From Eucommia ulmoides (taxonomy: Eukaryota; Streptophyta; Magnoliopsida; Garryales; Eucommiaceae), in assembly GCA_016647705.1 (NCBI GenBank), contig CM028335.1:24034905-24098904 (forward strand): DNA of 64,000 nt. Reading direction: 5' to 3'. Positions 32,941-44,818 of the stretch are shown one piece after another. Made by a program: the position numbers and the translations under genes. The notes under the pieces are model-generated. The model searched no databases and was not told where the DNA came from. It saw only the letters and a list, made by a program, of their open reading frames with translations. Positions within the stretch are counted from its first letter, which is position 1, and the number at the start of each line of letters is the position of its first letter.

Positions 32941-33559
32941 GACAAAGCATGCATTATTTAACGTAAATATATGCAATGGTATTGTTTGTGTGTTTTACGT
33001 TAAAGTTAACATTTCTATTATCCAATTTTGTCTTATTGCATAAGACAAATGACAAAATCGTAAATATTACTGAATAAAGTAACCAAAATGCAGTGATTTT
33101 TTTCTAAAGAATTAGTAGGGTCCAAAAACTAAACTAACAATGTTAGGGGATCTGAATCCTAACTAGCATCTCTATAAATGACTAAAAAATGAAAACCCCT
33201 AAATAATTTATGCCTGGTAAACATTGCCTATCAAACCATCTGTTGCCATGTAAATGGAATAAATTTACATTACAGTCAATGTATTTTGTACTATTTTTAA
33301 AATTTTAATTAGCCCATATTTAAACTTTAAAGTTTAACTAAATTTAACATGTCATCATAAAATGAGTTAAAAAAAGAGAAAATTATCAAGAAGTACTAAA
33401 ATAACTTTCTCTTTACTAATAAATGTCAACTAGTTTATAATAAACTCAAAATTCTTATCCTAATCATTTCATGAACTAAATAATCTCAAATTTTAAAAAT
33501 TTCAAATGTCAAATTACAGATGTACCCCTCATTCATTTTAACCCTAAAATGAATTTACA

Positions 33560-33770
33560 TGGCTGTCATTTACATCGCCACCAGCAACCAACACCGATGC
33601 CCCTTGCCCTTTGATCTGCCTCCTGCCGTCAAGCCATAGCCACCGCAACCAACACCGCCGCACCTCCATTGCGGTCGAGCCATAGTCACCGGAACCAACA
33701 TCGATGCACCTCCATTGCGGTCGTGCCATGGCCACTGCAACCAACACCGCAGCAGCTCCTTTTACCGCAA
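33560..33770 (+). repeat. Short GC-rich tandem repeat upstream of the PLAC8 exons
   Basis: About three to four imperfect copies of a unit of roughly 50 bp, each containing GCACCTCCATTGCGGTCG, AGCCATAGTCACCG and AACCAACACCG. Parts read open in several frames, which reflects base composition and not a gene. It lies 200-400 bp upstream of the PLAC8-type start codon. The DNA before it (33100-33560) is AT-rich and shows nothing else. Confidence 0.6.
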
Positions 33771-33975
33771 CCGCCATCATCTCTCTCCCACTCTCAAATC
33801 GTTGTTCGTTGGTGGCAGATCTGGCCGTTGCGGCCAGGGATCCGTAACAGATGAGGATCTGTTATATAAATTTCTCGATGGTAACCTTCTTCGACTCGAA
33901 AGGCCGTTTTTCTGTAGCAATCTAGGGTTTGGATTTGATCTTTGAGGAGTCCGGAGAGTAGAGATCGAACCGGCG

Positions 33976-34215
33976 ATGGCGTCTCAGGCGCATTTAGACG
34001 ATATGCAGCTCCGGCAAAACTACCGGAACCTCTGGCACACCGATCTAATGTACACCATTCAGGCTGACAATCCTTGTACGCCTTTATCTCTCTAGTTCGT
34101 TTTATTGGTTTGTGTTATGATTGTTTTTTGAAATTGTGGATTTCTGATAAGCTGATTTGTCTTTTTTGTGTGCGTGTGTGTGTGTGTTTGTAGATTGCTG
34201 CTTGACGTTGTGGTG
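33976..34215 (+). pseudogene. PLAC8-type Cys-rich protein gene, first two exons only
   Basis: Exon 1 (33976-34075) encodes MASQAHLDDMQLRQNYRNLW and then HTDLMYTIQADNP. A GT-AG intron follows. A 22-bp exon 2 (34194-34215) gives YCCLTLW and the first two bases of a Cys codon before GTAAG. Sequence and the unusual micro-exon match the conserved plant PLAC8 family proteins that continue with GPCVSYLL and Cys-rich repeats. I did not find a third exon between 34216 and 64000; the downstream DNA is repeats and transposons. It is either a truncated 5' fragment or a gene whose next intron is extremely long. Family members are small membrane-associated Cys-rich proteins with poorly defined roles. Confidence 0.75.
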
Positions 34216-35035
34216 GTAAGTATCGCAATCTGTTGGTGATTGTTCAATTATGGACTTGTTCTTCTTCTTTTGTGATCTAATGCTTTGTGATCTGCTTTTG
34301 TGGTTATATGTGGTTTGCCATGGAGATTTTGTTTATGAAAATTAAGCTTGTAACAGATGAGGGCGAAGAGTATCCGCTCCGATTCGTTCGTTCGTCACAG
34401 TCGTCATTCATTTTTGTTGCATATTTGAGAACTATTTCAATAAAATGATCATCTTCTAATTATGGTTATTTCAGTTTCTAACTTTGGCTTCATATTGTTA
34501 GTTCGGTGTAGTGGGACTGACGTTGTGTCTTTACCTTTCTCTAGCATAACTTTCTAACATCATATTATTTATACTGTAGGGAAAATTGAACATTAAAATT
34601 TTGAATTTTGGCAATATTTTAAACAGTGTTACATTCAACATGTACATTGAAATTTGAATTTTAGCAATATTAAATAGTATTACATTCCACAAGCATTCTA
34701 AAAACGATTTTTGAGAATAACAGATAGTGTTACATTCAACACGTATATTGTTTTTGAATCTTGATAATATTAGACAGTGTTATATTCAACACGCACATTG
34801 AAATTTGAATTTTGGTAATATTTAGATAATGTTACATTTAACAAACATTTCTGAAAATAATTTTTTGAGAATTGTAGATAGTGTTATATTCAACATGCAT
34901 GTTGTTTTGAATTTTGGCAATATGAGACAATATTACATTCAACGTTTACATTGAAATTTGAATTTTGACAATTTTAAATAGTGTTACATTTAACACTCAC
35001 ATTGAAATTTGAATTTTGGCAATATTTAAACAGTG

Positions 35036-35812
35036 TTACATTCAATAAGCATTTCTGAAAACGATTTTTAAGAATTGTAGGCAGTGTTACATTCAACACA
35101 CATATTATTTTGAATCTTGGCAAGATTAGATAGTGTTACATTTAACACGCATATTGAATTTTGAATTTTTGGCAACATCACATTGAAATTTGAATTTTGG
35201 TAATATCAGGGTGTAGAGTGTAATATTGGAACCTTTTGTAGGCTGCACTCAATAAACTCAAGGGTGCAAAATATAATTTGAGCAATAACTTCTTTTGTGA
35301 TTGTCACATGATATGCATGCAATCATAAATTACAGGGTGCAAAGTGTATTTTTGTCAAGATATTTTGAATTACAACTCAATTGTTATCCACAAACTTGAA
35401 AAATGTGTAGAGAGAGAGAGAATGGTACATTCAATAAGCATTTTTTAAAATAATTTTTGAGAATTGTAGACAGTGTTACATTCAACACGCATATTGTTTT
35501 GAATCTTGGCAAGATTAGACAGTGTTACATTTAACACGCACATTGAATTTTAAATTTTGACAACATTACATTGAAATTTGAATTTTAGCAATGTCAGGAT
35601 GTAAAGTGTAATTTTGAAACCTTTTGTAGGTTGCACTTAATAAACTAAAGGGTGCAAAATATAATTTGGGCAATAACTTCTTTTGTGATTGTCACAAGAT
35701 ATGCATGCAATCATACATTATAGGGTGCAAAGTGTATTTTTATCAAGATATTTTGAATTGCAATACAACTGTCATCCACAAACTTGAAAAATGTGTAGAG
35801 AGAGAAAAAATG
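35036..35812 (+). repeat. Tandem duplication of a segment of about 388 bp
   Basis: Two adjacent direct copies (about 35036-35424 and 35425-35812). Each runs from ACATTCAATAAGCATTT through GGGTGCAAAATATAATTTG to AAAAATGTGTAGAGAGAGA. Many small differences separate them, so the duplication is not recent. Confidence 0.8.
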
Positions 35813-36181
35813 GAATATGACATTATTAAAACTAAAAAAACCACCAAAAAAAGCACCCTCATCTCTCTCTCCATCTTCCCCTCTCTCTCTCTCTCAAAAA
35901 TACCTCTTTCACAAAAGTGCTCCGCATCATCTTCCTTTCCCTCTCTCTTCATCTTCCTCCATCTTTCTTCTTCTTCCCCCTTCAAGCTTGTGGATGTGGC
36001 AATTTGTCAATGGCGAAGTCGGATGGCGATGGCGGACAGCGACAGAAATCGCGCCATTACCGAAACGGTCACATCCACGTCGCAGGTAGTATGGGTGATT
36101 TGAAAGAGGTAGTATAGGGCAACGATCATATGCTTTGCGGAACGTATGACAACATGCACCCCTGAACATACGGCCCTTGGA

Positions 36182-36220
36182 TGTTACATTCAATACATTC
36201 TCTTAGTGTTGAATGTAACA
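36182..36220. repeat. Inverted repeat (hairpin) of the TGTTACATTCAA motif
   Basis: TGTTACATTCAA and TTGAATGTAACA, 12 bp perfect arms with a 15-base loop. From here to 37051 no further gene or bounded element was recognised; 36353-36580 reads open by chance. Confidence 0.75.
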
Positions 36221-38406
36221 CCCACGTGCAAACAGATTTCTTTGGCCAAAAAACATGAATAATATATCGATAGGAAGATGATTTTTTGATGATTAATATG
36301 ATGTAAAAAATTTCATTTTTCAACATCATGAAAGCAGAGAACATCTTGTTTTTTGTTTTGTAGATGGTCACGTGCCTATGCCCCATTTTTTGCGGGATGC
36401 ATTGTGTGGGCTCTTAAATGTACCACAAAACTTGGGTCACAAACATTCCATATTCGACATGTTGCAGGGGGTATTACGGTCAGGAATTGCCACAAAGGAG
36501 TGGACAGTCCAAAAAAAAGGCATTGGGTTGGATTGGTATGCACAATTGTAAAATGGGAGCTACCAGTACGCGCCTCTTAAAAAAATACCAATATCACAAT
36601 GGTATTTTACTATTTAAATTTATCATTTACGCTGCGTTTGATATGTTGAAACGGAAAGACAATAAGATTGAAATCGCTATGGTATTGGAATGGAATAGTC
36701 ATTACCATTCTTATATTTTGTGAGAAATGGAATTAGATGTGGTATAGCAATGATCATTCATTTCAATATTTAGTTAATGTTGGGAATAAATACGGAATGT
36801 GACGCATATATACAACAAAGTATCAAGTCGAAAAACATACAATTTTTTTTAAAAATAAAATAGAGAGTATTTGAACATAAATAAAATAAAGTTCCAAACA
36901 AATAGTAAATATGGATACTAACCCAACATACCAACGTGAATTGATATAATAACTTTAAATGTCAGATTAAAAATTTTACTAATTTGTAAAACGAATATCT
37001 TGACTATGAAGATACCAATCTCATAATGATTGTAATGTGCCACATTCATTTTGTTGGAAAATTATAGTCCATAAATTAATTAAATAATTAAATAAATAAT
37101 TATTTAATTAATTATTGATTAAAACTATAAAAAGGAAAGGAAGAAGAAACAATTTTAAATTCTTTGTTATAGAAACAATACTGATAACATAGGACAATAT
37201 AAAAAGTTACATGAGTCTTTAGGCTTATAACTCTCAGCAGTTACACACCCAAATAGACATATTTCAGGTTTATAATTTTTTCTCAAGTTATAAAGCCTGC
37301 AGTTATGCTTTTAGGTTGCGTTTGGGTTGGATTTTTTCAGATTTTATACAAAATATACTAAGTCTAAGCCAAGTAATCCCTAAGATCCACAAGGCCCAGG
37401 ACCCAGATCCAAGCCCGAGCTAGACGAGCAGGTGGGCGGCTATGCGCGCATGTGGATTTATTTATTTTATAGCCTTTAGCTTACTTCCTATCCATATCAA
37501 TCCAACGCCTTAAAAGGGCTTAACTTCAAGAGATACACCAAGCCTTAATAAATTACTATTCACATTCATATGTTACCAATGTAGGATAATTGTAGACATC
37601 GCATTTTGTCCCTCTCGTTTTTTTTTTTCCCCTTTTCTTTTGAAAAGTTTCCTGTCTAAAGTACAAATTTAGACTTACTTTATACTAAGGTTCAGAGATA
37701 CGAATTTTCACCTTAGATTATGCCTTAATATTACAAAAATGATAAAAAAATAAAATAAAATGGAAAATTAGCAATTTGATCAAATTTCGGTATAAACAAA
37801 AGTTTTTGGTCAAATTGAAATTTTTTAAACATTAATTGGGGAGTAAAATGACAAAAATATTAAAAGTGGGTATTCTATGGATATCACTTTAAATATTTTT
37901 AATTTCAGTTTTCACCATTTAATTTGAATTTTTTTTACCAATTACACTTACTTTACATTTCGACCCCAAAACTTTCCTTTTTACTAGTTTTATCAAATTG
38001 ACGACCAAAAATATTTTATTTTTTGAAATTAAACTTTTCAATAATATTTTGGATGGTTTAATTTCATGTTTAAATTTTTTAATTTCAAGAAAATCAATTA
38101 ATAAGTCTTTAATTAAACAAATAAGTGCTCAAAATACAAAAATCACTACGAGCACACCCCCGGGAATAAGACGAAGTATTGGATACTTCTTGGGAGTGGT
38201 GATAGTCATTTTTGTGCATCCCAAGGTCGTTTCCATAAATTGAAAGACTTAATGGGATGAGTTTTGATATCTAGACAAAGCATACCATATTTAGGGGCCC
38301 TAAGTGTAATTATTCCACCCCAAAGGGGTAGCCCTCATCAATCAGGGGGAATTTAGCGCCCTTTGGTTTACCTGCGCATCCAGGAAAGCGCAGGCAACCA
38401 ATCCCC

Positions 38407-38414
38407 TATAAATA
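38407..38414 (+). promoter_or_regulatory. LTR TATA box
   Basis: TATAAATA within the palindromic context CCCCTATAAATAGGGG. It is the likely core promoter of the solo LTR, followed by CT-rich leader DNA. Confidence 0.55.
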
Positions 38415-38602
38415 GGGGCCATGTTTTTCAAGGGAACACACACTAGTATGATCTTTCTCTCTCTATCTCTCTAAGTTTAAATATCCTATCGGGTTGCTTT
38501 GATCTCCAAGCCTTACACCTCTCAAAACACCAAAAAAGCTTTCTAAAAATCTCTCAAAACATCATCTTGAAACTCTCTTACCCAGAGGTCAAGAAACCAA
38601 AC

Positions 38603-38959
38603 TGTTAGGAGGTTCCAACTTAAAACCATATGATATTAAGTGGAGTAACTTATTTGATTTATATAATAGCTTGTGAACTCTCAGATGAGCGATGTAGGAC
38701 ATGAATCTAACACCCGCCCTTGAATGCAACCTCCGGTTTGCACGAATGATTTGACTACGAGGAAATGATGAGAAATGTACAACCCCCGGTTTGCACAGAT
38801 GATTTGACTACGAGGGAATGAGAGACTCATAATCTTGGCTCTGATACCATGTTAGAAGGGTCCAACTTAAAATCATATGATGCTAAGTGGAGTAACTCCT
38901 TTGATTTATATAGTGACTTGGGAACTCTCAGATGAGCGATGTGGGATCGGAATCTAACA
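38603..38959 (-). mobile_element. Complete TRIM (terminal-repeat retrotransposon in miniature)
   Basis: 357 bp in all, with two 110-bp LTRs (38603-38712 and 38850-38959), each TGTTAG...TCTAACA. Between them are 137 bp of internal DNA, and the 5-bp target duplication CAAAC lies at 38598-38602 and 38960-38964. The primer-binding site CTCTGATACCA (complement of the initiator-Met type TGGTATCAGAG) abuts the right LTR. The purine-rich AAGGGCGGG on the minus strand abuts the left LTR, so the element points leftward. Inside, a segment starting CGGTTTGCAC and containing GATTTGACTACGAGG occurs twice (38734 and 38787). It has no coding capacity and would need enzymes from other elements. It sits inside the long solo LTR. 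Confidence 0.92.
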
Positions 38960-39627
38960 CAAACAAAGAAAATAATTAAAAGAAAGAGAAGAAGAAGAAG
39001 AAGAAGAAGAAAAAAAGAGAATAAGGTAAACTCTTAGAGAAAGACCATCCCCTAAGCTAGGTAAGTTTTTTTTCAACCCCATTTTGTTTGCATATCATTT
39101 TTGTCTTTCGTCAAGAAAAATAAGAAATCAAACTCAAAGAACCTAAAACAAACTAACTAGCATAACTCCTAACTACTGACTATTTACTTTCTCGCTCTAC
39201 GTCTTTCCATGCTTTACTTTTTCTGCACTTTTTTTTAGCCTAGGCCATGGACCGACACTAAATCACGGACCATGGCCTGACGCCTTTTTTTTTTAGCCTA
39301 GGCCTTTGACTGGTATTAAGTCTCAGACTCTGGTTTGACACTATTTTATTTTCTTTCAGCCTAGATCATAGACTAACACTAATTAGTCTCAGACTATGGA
39401 CATGTACTATTTTTTTTTAGCCTAGATCATGGACCGGTACTAAGTCTCGAACCATGGACTGATGCCCTATATATATGTAAATCATGTCTTCGGATTGACC
39501 CTATATAATCTATGTCAAGTCTCTCATGGCTAAAAGGTGAAATAGAAGGAGACCCTCTTATTCCGCACGAGATAAGTGTGGTCTTCTTCAGAAATATTTT
39601 CCCCTACTTAGTTATGGACATGATTGG

Positions 39628-39628
<1 letters not shown>

Positions 39629-39699
<71 letters not shown>
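39629..39699 (+). repeat. (CA)n(TA)n compound microsatellite
   Basis: About 23 CA units followed by about 12 TA units, inside the long solo LTR. Confidence 0.95.
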
Positions 39700-41363
39700 T
39701 ATGTTCCTTAACTAATAAAAACAAACAAAAACATTTTCAAGTCGGTTTGGTAGTGGTGTTCTTGACAAAATAAAAAATGCATCTCATTCTTTTATTTCAT
39801 GTTTTGTCCTATTTTTTCTTAAACAAACAAAAAGTAATAAAAAATGAAAAAGAGGAAAATGAGTTTTACACAGAAAGTTTTCTTCACAAAAAGAGACTTG
39901 TTTTACTCCTGCAAAAAATAAAGCTTTAGTTTCTATTAGAAATAATTTTAACTTTCTTCTTTAAAAAAGGGAATATCTTTAAAAAGTATTTTTTTACCTT
40001 GTTTTTCTTCTAAAATATTTTAAATGTTGTCTTTAAAAATCTTTTTTCAATAAATGATTCTTACAAAAAAATATCATATTTTTTTCCAAACAGACATCTT
40101 TAACAAAGTTTTAGAAAAAGCATTTTACTTATTTCATAAAAATATGTTTTCTTTTTTACTTGTTCTTATTTTCTAAAAAATATTTTTTTCCAATTTGTTC
40201 TTGGAAAAGAAAGGTTCTTCTTTTAAAAATGATTTTTATGGTCTTCCCAAACAAGCTTCTTTAAAAAAAAACAAAAAAACAATTGTTGTTGTTTTTCAGG
40301 AACCCTTTTAAATCACTTTTAAAAATCATTTCTCAAGTTCCACAAAAATATTTTTTATTTCTAAGAATTTTTTTTCTTAAAATATTTTTTCCAATAATTT
40401 CTCTTCAAAACCTTTTACTCTTTTATTTCAAACCTTATTTTTCATAACTAGTCAAATTTAAAACTTCTTTTTAACAAAAAAATGTTTTTTAAGATTTTCC
40501 CAAAAGAAGATTCTTGAAATCTTTTTGTTTATAAATTATTTCCATCATTAAATGTTTTTATGTACTATATTTTAAAAAACTTCTTTCTAAATATTTTTAA
40601 ACTATTTTAAACAAAACTAATAAAAAAATAAAAAAATTGCATTATGTTTCTTTACTAAGACACATGGTTTTCCACATTCCAATTTTTTTTTTTTACTTAC
40701 TTAAATTTATTTTATCCTTTTTCATCTATTTAAAATGCATATTAGTTTTGTCAAAACAAACCTTAACTAAACAATAAAATTTCTCCCCTAGGGGCCAAAC
40801 TTAATGATTCTTCCAAAATCGATAGGCGGTCTAAAAGGGGGACATTTGTTCCTTATTTATTTTCTATTTTATTTGTTGTTGTTTTAATTCTACATAAAAT
40901 TAACATAAAAAAGACAAATAATAAAAAAAAAAGGGAATTAGTGTGTCAACAAAAACTGGAAAAAATTACTTGGGTTCGTTTTGAATTTAAAAATTTATTT
41001 AAACTTAGGTAGCATCTTTAGACGGATATCTTGGGGTGTCTAACACCTTCTTCGAGCATAACTCACCCCCGAATTCTAAAAAAATCTTTGGTTAAGATAA
41101 AATGTTTTCGAGTCAAAATTTGAGCCATTTCAAAGTAAAAATGAATTTCAAGATCTCGATGGCCTATCACACCATTAACTCAATGCTAGGTGGCGACTCA
41201 TTTTTTCAAATAAATTTCGGTCCAAAGAAATGCTTTCATAGCTGGCGCCTAGAAAATCCATGAAACTATTTTATCTAAAATGAACGAATTTGAGAGAAAG
41301 AAAACCAAATCGCGTCTTCCACTTCTCTCGCCTTTATTCCAAAATTCGGGGTGTATCAATAAC

Positions 41364-41553
41364 ACACACAACACGTCAATCAACATCTTTAAGTGATTAC
41401 TTTAATAACCAATTTTTATTCACCTCTAAACAATTATTACCTAAATAAATATATCACATTCATGTCCTCACCAAGTGGATTACATTAGTATATTTATACA
41501 TCCCAAATAAATATTGGGTCGTAAAATACCCAAAAAGTTATTTTTATATAACA
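41364..41553 (-). repeat. Start of the copia 3' LTR (U3 side)
   Basis: On the minus strand the LTR begins TGTTATATAAAAATAAC right after ATGTGGGGCAT. It is continuous with 37052-37590 once the inserted solo LTR is removed. The left piece holds a minus-strand TATA-like GGCTATAAAATAAATAAATC at about 37466-37485. Confidence 0.65.
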
Positions 41554-42154
41554 ATGCCCCACATGAATAAAAATTGATCTGATAAACATGCATATGAAAT
41601 GCAGATTCAAAAGAGAGAGAGAGAGATAGAAAGATAGATAGATAGAGAGCTCAATAAGAAAACAACTACATCAGGACAAGTAGCTTTTGGCCTTGAACCT
41701 TCCTAGTAAGTATCTATTGGATTTACGCACCCAACCAGTGAACACAATATCTTGAACTGTACGGCCTTTTGTGTAAATCAAGACAATAGAAAGTACATAG
41801 TTATTTTCTAGACACTTTCCAAACTATGGTTGTATTCATTTTGACCCGGAACACCCTGGTACTTCATGAGTGCTTCTAAAGAATTTAGCCTTTTTATTTT
41901 CTCAGAATCGGCCCAGTTCTCACTCATATAAAAGATTTTCTATAAAGAGTATTCTACTATACCTCACTTTAAATTTTTAACATATAGAAATCATTAAAAG
42001 GTCATACTCATCCTTAACAATATTGTAGATATGATTGTTATATCATAGGAATGAGCCGTAGATTTAATCTACTCAGTGATACACCCACAGTCACCTTCAT
42101 AATTCAATTGTCCTTTTGAATCTAAATCTTGAGATCTCTAGTCAACTAGGTTGG

Positions 42155-43542
42155 TATCATACCCTACCTCGGGCCCCAATATCCGAGGCCAAGGTGACCT
42201 CGACTTGATATCACCCGACCAATCACAAGTATTTATAAATTATTTACTAATATGGATTTTCAATAAAAGATATAAATATTTTACCAACTCAAAAATTCAA
42301 CGGTTATACAAAACCGACTATTCCGTAACAAAACTACAAAAAGTTCAACCACTCACTCCCAACAGCTTTCCTAACAACCTCCAAAATAAAACCCACTACA
42401 TCCTCTAACTCTACCTAGCGCCAGTAGTGGATCCGTCTCTAGCTGAGGTACCTGAGATAAAATATTTTATCAGTGTACTGTCTTCATAATATAAAAATAA
42501 TTTATGAATCAAGTATATTTGTCAGAATCCACTTTCCCAAAATATAATACAATCACACTGATATTTTTCAAAACAGAAAATAACCACACTGAACAATAAC
42601 GAAATTCACAGATATCATCAAGATATAACAACTGAATATAAATCAACCAATCAAATCACTTCTATATAATAAAATACCAAAAATATTTTTCTACTAGCCA
42701 TAGGATCGTTTTACATCACGATTGAGAGGTATAATGGTACCGTAACCAGTACAATCGTGCAATTTAATATTGCCATCAATGTTAGGGTCATTCAATATTT
42801 CCAATGGTAGGAGCCAACACGTGGTATAACACACCATATCAGGATGATAATCATCATCGCCAACAATAACAACAACAACAACAAATATAACAACCACTTG
42901 CAGGACTTGTCTTCCTATCAGGTCACAACATAACGTTCTACAGGACATGCCCTCTTGTTAGGACCAATAAAATTCCGCATGATATGCCCTCCTGTTGTGA
43001 TCACGCTATGGCATATAGGTGTAATAATAAAATCCACTCTCCACATATAACTATTTACTTGATACATTTAACGTTATAAAATAATCAATTTTAATAAAAA
43101 AAAAATCATATTTTTGTATGAAAATATAATTGGACAATTTACATAGAAGACAATACACTCACCTCGATAATTACATTATTGTTCATACTATTGTCTTAAC
43201 CTGATAGGGTCGACCTTGCTTGTGAACCTAACAACGATAGGGCCTAAGCTAAGAATTTAACTAAATAAATCTAATATGCAATGCATGAAGTTCGTGATAC
43301 TAAAATGCAATTTTTTCATTCCCAAATTTTCTGGACTATGCCAAAACTATTGAACGCCCAATTTCTTAAGTTAATATTAACTGTACAAAAATTATTAGGA
43401 CAATAATTACAAAGTTTTTCTAATTAATGGTTTAATCTACAAAAAAATTAGTTAGTGAAATACTAAAAATTTAAAGTTTAGAATTTCTACTATAGATTAA
43501 ATTTTCACCATTTAAATATTTTTATTTAAAATTATAAATCTA

Positions 43543-43573
<31 letters not shown>

Positions 43574-44074
43574 CATGTACCTACATGTATAATACTTGGA
43601 AGCAAACAAATAAAAAAAAAGAAAGAAAGAAAGAAAGAAAAGTTACCTCAAGTGAGTCAATATCCAAAAGAGAAGAGAGAGAGAGAGAGAGAGAGAGACG
43701 GTTCATTGCCTTGACCATGCAAGATTTCTTTTACTCTTTTACCAAATGTTGCCATGTGTTAATTTCTTATCATGATTTTGGCAACTAATGAAATAGATTT
43801 TACATACACCCCTCATTTGAATATTTAAATATCAATTTAAGCTCAATACTTAAAATTAATACTTTAAAATAACATTTGCCTAGCCAAATTTCTTAAAACT
43901 AATTTTTTTAAATATCATAATAACCTCTAAAATTTTTAAACTAAGGGTTTGAATATCACAATAACTCTTAAAAATTTTAAAGTATAATTTAAATGACGCA
44001 ATTGACTCTATTATTTTCAAAATGTTCTAAAATGTAAATAAAAATATACACATGCAAAAAAATTAGGCCTTACA
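42155..44074 (-). repeat. Tekay element 3' LTR (full length)
   Basis: 1920 bp in window coordinates, from TATCATACC to GGCCTTACA. It matches the other LTR at both ends but contains an extra block of about 1.2 kb (roughly 42420-43680). It carries a (GT)n run at 43553-43573, GAAA units near 43620 and a (GA)n run at 43675-43698. Confidence 0.85.
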
Positions 44075-44091
44075 ATCCTTCCTCCCTAAAA

Positions 44092-44604
44092 AAAATTTCG
44101 TCCCAAAATTTAGTTACCTTAAACGAATAAATGCGGATATTTATTTCTCATATCCTTTTCTCTTTCGCACGTTGCCTCTTCCACAGAGTGGTTGCATCAT
44201 AGTACTTTTACCAACGGGATTGTTTTCGCTCGCAATACTTGATTTTTACGGTTTAAAATCTGTACTGACTTCTCATTATATGACAAGTCTTCATTTAATT
44301 CAATCGGTTGAGAAGTCAACACATGTGAAAGGTTTGACACATATTTTCGAAGCATCGACACATGAAAAACATCGTGCAATCTGGACAACTCTAGTGGTAG
44401 GACTAGTCGATAGGCCGTTGTACCGACCATTTCTAGAATCTTATACGGTCCGATATACCTTGGACTTAACTTTTTTTTTTTTCCAAATCTCATGATGCCT
44501 TTTCGCGCAGATATACATAGAAATAAGTAATCACCTATTTCAAATTCCAACTCACGTCGGCGTTTGTCGACATAGCTCTTTTGTTGACTCTTAGCAATCT
44601 TCAA
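44092..44604 (-). pseudogene. Tekay pol C end with chromodomain
   Basis: The frame reads KSQQKSYVDKRRRELEFEIG, DYLFLCISARKGIMRFGKKK, LSPRYIGPYKILEMVG and LHDVFHVSMLRKYVSN, then IPLVKVL. After a stop in place of Trp it continues CNHSVEEATCEREKDM and KYPHLF (to about 44092). The first part is the integrase C-terminal (GPY/IF) module. The second is the core of a chromodomain, which in chromoviruses guides integration to heterochromatin marks. The end lies just upstream of the polypurine stretch. Confidence 0.88.
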
Positions 44605-44818
44605 CCTTTCCTAAATCACTTTTACCTTTTTTCCATCATCATCTGAGTTATGTTAGGCATTAACAATGTTTGTTCTCCAACTTCAATCCAACAAAGTAGA
44701 GTTCTGCATCTTCTACCATATTACACTTGATACGATGCCATTTCAATTACCGAATGGTAGTTGTTGTTATAGGCAAATTCCATCAGCGTCATATGGTCAT
44801 CCCAATTACCAGAAAATT

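Larger units (their letters stand above)
34560..36230 (+). repeat. GTTACATTCAA repeat zone
   Basis: The motif (A/G)TGTTACATTCAACA recurs about 20 times at uneven spacing of roughly 40-90 bp from 34560 to 35580. It alternates with blocks such as TTGAAATTTGAATTTTGGC. CT-rich DNA (35860-35990) and a GC-rich patch (35990-36070) follow, then a perfect 12-bp inverted pair of the motif at 36182-36220. The layout, a short repeated motif plus CT-rich and GC-rich parts, mirrors the GTTAAC repeat copies in reverse order. A non-autonomous transposon is likely but unproven. Small open frames here are not accepted as genes. Confidence 0.6.
37591..41358 (+). mobile_element. Long solo LTR inserted in the copia 3' LTR
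   Basis: The segment starts TGTAGACATCGCATTTTGTC and ends GGGGTGTATCA, flanked by ATAAT (37586-37590) and ATAAC (41359-41363), a target duplication with one mismatch. After removing the nested TRIM it is about 3.4 kb. A promoter-like CCCCTATAAATAGGGG lies at about 38404. Parts near the right end (GGGGTGTCTAACACC at about 41030, GGTGGCGACTC at about 41190) are typical of long gypsy LTRs. No internal coding region remains, so it is read as a solo LTR. The A/T-rich middle (39700-40950) is dominated by T- and A-runs. Confidence 0.68.

Noticed and set aside
35666-36117. Open frames over the CT-rich segment next to the GTTACATTCAA zone
   Set aside because: The peptides are Ser/Leu-rich translations of CT repeats, and no conserved protein was recognised.
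36353-36723. Two overlapping open frames that might be the missing PLAC8 exon
   Set aside because: A TTTTGTAG acceptor-like sequence precedes them, but the peptides lack GPCVSYLL and the Cys-rich pattern of the family.
36600-37050. Possible MITE starting CTGCGTTTGATATG
   Set aside because: No matching inverted end or target duplication could be found.
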